A stretch of 64,000 bases of DNA from Ctena decussata. Its lineage: Eukaryota; Mollusca; Bivalvia; Lucinida; Lucinidae. The translations under genes were made by a program, and so were the position numbers. Positions within the stretch are counted from its first letter, which is position 1. Each line of letters opens with the position of its first letter. The notes under the pieces were generated by a model that searched no databases, was not told the DNA's origin, and worked only from the letters and a program-made list of their open reading frames with translations. Below, piece after piece: positions 60,800-64,000 of the stretch. The stretch covers positions 76,446,203 to 76,510,202 of the forward strand of contig OZ022499.1 of assembly GCA_963989385.1 (NCBI GenBank), written 5' to 3'.

Positions 60800-61550
60800 C
60801 ATTTGGATGTATTAATGTATGTAAAATCTACTTTCTAAGAATTTTCGAACCATACTTGTCCGACTTTCGGGTGTCAGAAATTTTAGGGTCATTAGGGTAT
60901 GCATTTGTCATTAACATTGACCCCCAACATTACACATTTCTAAGTCTTGGTTGAATTTTATAATAGAAAATGTCAAATGGCTCATGTTTGTAAAGTTAAT
61001 CAGATTTGTTTTGTAACCAAAAGTATTGTATATCATGCTTGTCTAATTTTACTGCAAGATGTTTCCAGTTTATTCTTCCTATTGTTGATATTAATATGAA
61101 AGACATTAACAGGTATGTGAACTATGTATATGTAATTCAAGTTTGGCAGAAAGGTGAGAAATACTCATAGTTCCCAGGATGGTGGGAAATACTGGTAATT
61201 CTTGGAAAATACTGGTAATTCCCAGAAATTACAGCGAAACTGAGTTCTCACCAATTAGAAAATTTTATTCAACTGTATATAAAGCAAAATTATTAAAAAA
61301 TGATTATGTAAACAGCACTTTATTAGATAATTCGGAAAGATTCTCAGTTAGTATAGAGATAAAATCTTGCTTAACTCTTCTGTGTAATAAAGTATGATCT
61401 GTCCAAAGAATAAACTGCATATACAGTTGTCTCCGGCTCTATCAATAACTAATTATATCACCCTAGACTGAACTGTCATTTTTCTGTTGAATCTAGACAG
61501 TTTTATTATTTATTTTTCAGACCTTTACAAACATGGTATTTACGATAGCT
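60800..61550. other. 3' flank, candidate polyadenylation signal only
   Basis: AT-rich, no repeat family recognised. AATAAA at 61386 and again near 61410 could end a long 3' UTR, but nothing else supports it. Confidence 0.3.
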
Positions 61551-61600
61551 TTATAAAGGGAAAGTACTTATGACTTCATATTTGCTTCCCTAGACAATGT

Positions 61601-61843
61601 GGGGTGGTTGGGTGGTGCGATGGTGCTGGGTATAACTTCCAGTGCCGGGGCGTCCTACTGAATTGGATAATATAGGGCAAGGGCCTACTGTGCTTGCAGT
61701 AGGTGCGGATGGGAGTTGTTTGGACATTTTGTTCCTCTTCTATCATTTCTCTTTTCTTTCTCCCTCTCTTTGGGAGACGGCCCGATATAGACTGAAATAC
61801 TGTCTCAAAGGGCAAAACCCAAAACAACCAACCAACCAACCAA
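61601..61843 (+). mobile_element. SINE, family B, copy 2, with 13-bp target duplication
   Basis: CCCTAGACAATGT occurs at 61588-61600 and 61844-61856. Between them is GGGGTGGTTGGGTGGTGCGA, CAGTGCCGGGGCGTCCTACT, TTTGGGAGACGGCCCGATAT, ending CCAACCAACCAACCAA. It is inserted in a Q-family sequence (TTTGCTTCCCTAGACAATG, then GAGTCTACTCTTAA). Confidence 0.9.
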
Positions 61844-61884
61844 CCCTAGACAATGTAGCCTTTCCCCAATGAGTCTACTCTTAA

Positions 61885-62103
61885 CCCATTGCATTCTGGG
61901 TATTTTTTGTTGTCTGCTGAAATTGTCATCTGCATAGAAAATCAAGAATATTTAGACAATATTGGTCTACCCAACTCTTGTAGAAATGATGTCTAGGTAG
62001 CAAACAGTTTGGATCTCAGATCAGGCCCCATGTTTGTGGGGCCTGATCTGGATCCAAACTGTTTGCCCCGATACCCCTAAAGGAGTATCCGGAATGGAAT
62101 GGG
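61885..62103. mobile_element. piggyBac-like MITE (CCCATT ends) carrying an S-hairpin
   Basis: CCCATTGCATTCTGGGTATT on the left and AGTATCCGGAATGGAATGGG on the right are inverted. TTAA precedes and TTAT follows. It interrupts the same Q element as the SINE (TCTACTCTTAA before, TTGGAAGGAATTTGTT after). Confidence 0.75.
62000..62066. repeat. S-hairpin, copy 7
   Basis: GCAAACAGTTTGGATCTCAG, inner stem ATCAGGCCCCA/TGGGGCCTGAT, ATCTGGATCCAAACTGTTTGC. Perfect outer and inner stems. Confidence 0.9.
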
Positions 62104-62322
62104 TTATTGGAAGGAATTTGTTGCCAGGGTTTACATATGTAACGCTATGTCTGATTGAATAATGTTAAAAATTTGAGACAGTATATCCGACAGTATATGC
62201 GATATACTGTAAGAAAGACAACATTGGCTGACCTCTGGTTTTACGTTGCTGAAAGTGTTTGCTTTGGGTGCAAAGTAGCACACTTTTAAAGGTGAAAATG
62301 TGCAAAAGTGCATTAAATATGG

Positions 62323-62495
62323 ATAACTGTATTGAAAATTGTCAGTTTTGGAGGTAAATGGTTGGTTTTATAGTTTCAATGTGTTTTACTGATCCGCTAG
62401 CGCGTCGCCATAAAACAAAATTTCCTACCTTGAAACTGACTATTTACTTTCCCAAATGACAATTTTGAGAAAAATTATCCCCTAATTGACCCCAG
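62323..62495. repeat. Palindromic element, GGATAACTGTATT arm
   Basis: GGATAACTGTATTGAAAATT, GTCAGTTTTGGAGGTAAATG pairs with TATTTACTTTCCCAAATGAC, AATTTTGAGAAAAATTATCC. The centre is around GATCCGCTAGCGCGTCGCC. Its right arm is duplicated in the tandem units that follow. Confidence 0.7.
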
Positions 62496-62978
62496 TTTAG
62501 AAGGGGGCAAAAATGAAAGTGGAAGAGTTTGTTTCTCCAAAATTTACCTATTGACCTTAATTAGTTATACTGTGAGGATTTAATTTCAACTTTATCTTTA
62601 ATCATGTTTCCTACCTTGAAACTGACTATTTACTTTCCCAAATGACAATTTTGAGAAAAATTATCCCCTAATTGACCCCAGTTTAGAAGGGGGCAAAAAT
62701 GAAAGTGGAAGAGTTTGTTTCTCCAAAATTTACCTATTGACCTTAATTAGTTATACTGTGAGGATTTAATTTCAACTTTATCTTTAATCATGTTTCCTAC
62801 CTTGAAACTGACTATTTACTTTCCCAAATGACAATTTTGAGAAAAATTATCCCCTAATTGACCCCAGTTTAGAAGGGGGCAAAAATGAAAGTGGAAGAGT
62901 TTGTTTCTCCAAAATTTACCTATTGACCTTAATTAGTTATACTGTGAGGATTTAATTTCAACTTTATCTTTAATCATG
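62421..62978. repeat. Three identical 186-bp tandem units
   Basis: TTTCCTACCTTGAAACTGAC starts at 62421, 62607 and 62793. I found no difference between units over 186 bp. Each unit joins the right arm of the palindrome at 62323 to the right half of a Q element (GACCCCAGTTTAGAAGGGGG..CTATTGACCTTAATTAG). Confidence 0.95.
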
Positions 62979-63409
62979 TGATTGTCGGCTAGTCATAGAC
63001 ATAGTTATTTGATCTCCATAGTTATAGAATCTAAGATCTGGCTCCAAGGTGATAAAAAAAATTCAGACTTCTCATCTGAGATTGTCTTCAAGTTTGAATT
63101 TTGAATAGAATTCAAAATATTAAATGTGGCTCAGTTTGAGCATTCAGATAAGAAAACTATGAAAAAGCAAAGACTGGAAATAATTGCAGTCTCTGGAATT
63201 TTCACTCCCAGCCTAGTTGACCATGAAAAAAGTTTTACAACCTTGGGACCTGTTTGTTTGTTATCTGCAATAAGGACAGCCAGTTTTATAACCTCGAACC
63301 CAGTTTAAAACTGATGTTATAGTGGATGGCTACTATGCTTCTTACTGATATGATGATCGATGGTTTAAGAGCACTGTGGAGCATTTTTCTAGCATCCTTT
63401 TAATACATG
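62979..63409. other. No recognised feature
   Basis: Unique-looking AT-rich sequence. A 60-codon plus frame (63126-63308) has no motif or splice context. Confidence 0.4.
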
Positions 63410-63595
63410 CAGTCAAACCTGCTCATGTGGTCACCTCCATTAAGGGGCTACCGTTCAAGTGTTTTTGTCAGTCACCTTTTTGGGGTGCCTTGACATTTAA
63501 GGCATTCCAAATGATTCTGTATTATGGGGTCATCTGTCTGAAGCAGCCAGTTTTGGTATTTCATATGGGTGGCCCTGGTTTAAGACAGGTTTGAC
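63410..63595. mobile_element. T-family MITE, copy 2
   Basis: CAGTCAAACCTGCTCATGTG, TTAAGACAGGTTTGAC, matching 49799-49976. The right end (ACATATG) has lost the final CTG, and the TA flanks are not intact. Confidence 0.75.
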
Positions 63596-63818
63596 ATATG
63601 AGTGAGCTTTGCCTCTTGAATTGAAAAAGGATTCAGCCATCCGTTTATATTATTACGCAGGTAGTAGGTGAGTAACTATTTTTGAATAGAAGAAAATAAT
63701 AAAAGCATCTTATTTACATAATTTGCATTAAATGATACATGCCACAATTGGAAATATTTCATTTGTACAGTTATCAGTCTATTCAAACAACAGATAAAAA
63801 ACATAGTCTCTCATTTTT

Positions 63819-64000
63819 AGCTCACCTGAGCCAGAGGCTCCGGGGGAGCTTATAGGATGGTAAGGCTCCGTCGTCCGTCGTCGTCCGTCGTACGTCGTCC
63901 GTCGTCCGTCGTCCGTCCACAATTTCAAACGACTTCTCCTCTGAAACCGCTGGGCCAATTGTAACCAAATTTCATATATAGCCTCCTGGGACCTTAGGAA
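63819..64000 (+). mobile_element. HINE-like element E8, 5' end, cut by window edge
   Basis: AGCTCACCTGAGCCAGAGGC, GGGGGAGCTTATAGGATGG, GTCCGTCGTCCGTCG runs, then CTTCTCCTCTGAAACCGCTG, CCAAATTTCATATATAGCC: an E2-type core. The 5' hairpin is partly decayed. Confidence 0.65.

Overview
This is eukaryotic DNA, most likely from a bivalve mollusc, possibly a venerid clam. The evidence is a split gene with GT-AG introns, very dense short transposons, tRNA-derived SINEs with the core typical of mollusc SINEs, and long elements with the inverted GCTCACC/GGTGAGC ends common in bivalve genomes. The species call is inference. I found no prokaryotic genes, operons or CRISPR arrays.

One protein-coding gene is well supported. 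It is a plus-strand PLP-dependent cysteine synthase / CBS-like enzyme of 362 residues. Thirteen coding exons run from the ATG at 35922 to the TGA at 58547, and the reading frame closes across all twelve junctions. It has the lysine loop, the substrate loop, the glycine-rich phosphate loop and the C-terminal SSG motif. It lacks the heme segment and the CBS-domain tail of cystathionine beta-synthase. The N-terminus is basic and could be a mitochondrial presequence.

Positions 1-3426 are a DNA transposon with terminal inverted repeats (TIRs), cut at the window edge. From 3427 to about 22500 a composite low-copy array of T-rich units is interrupted by at least five long elements (4606-10306, 11633-14072, 14378-15409, 16127-17059, 17196-21590). 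Most of these have Helentron/HINE-like structure: subterminal inverted repeats, tandem-repeat cores, a 3' hairpin followed by CTTGTT, and insertion in T runs. From 23121 to 30330 there is a four-deep nest: a tandem-repeat element, split by a TTAA-flanked element (24232-30144), which holds an element with a 9-bp target duplication (25807-29663), which holds a reversed HINE-like element (26551-29598). From 30331 to 35900 come hairpins, a SINE split by an 824-bp TIR transposon, and a cluster of G/C homopolymers just upstream of the start codon.

The introns (36003-58500) and the 3' flank are packed with palindromic miniature transposons. I label them here P (about 230 bp), Q (GGAGCAAATTC palindrome), R, S (short hairpin with covarying stems), T, U and V. 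They also hold a 10 x 46-bp tandem array whose every unit carries a branch-point/3' splice-site-like block, and a 336-bp palindrome made of short repeats next to exon 11. The 3' flank (58548-64000) holds more of the same families, a SINE with a clear 13-bp target duplication, three identical 186-bp tandem units, and the start of another HINE-like element at the window end.
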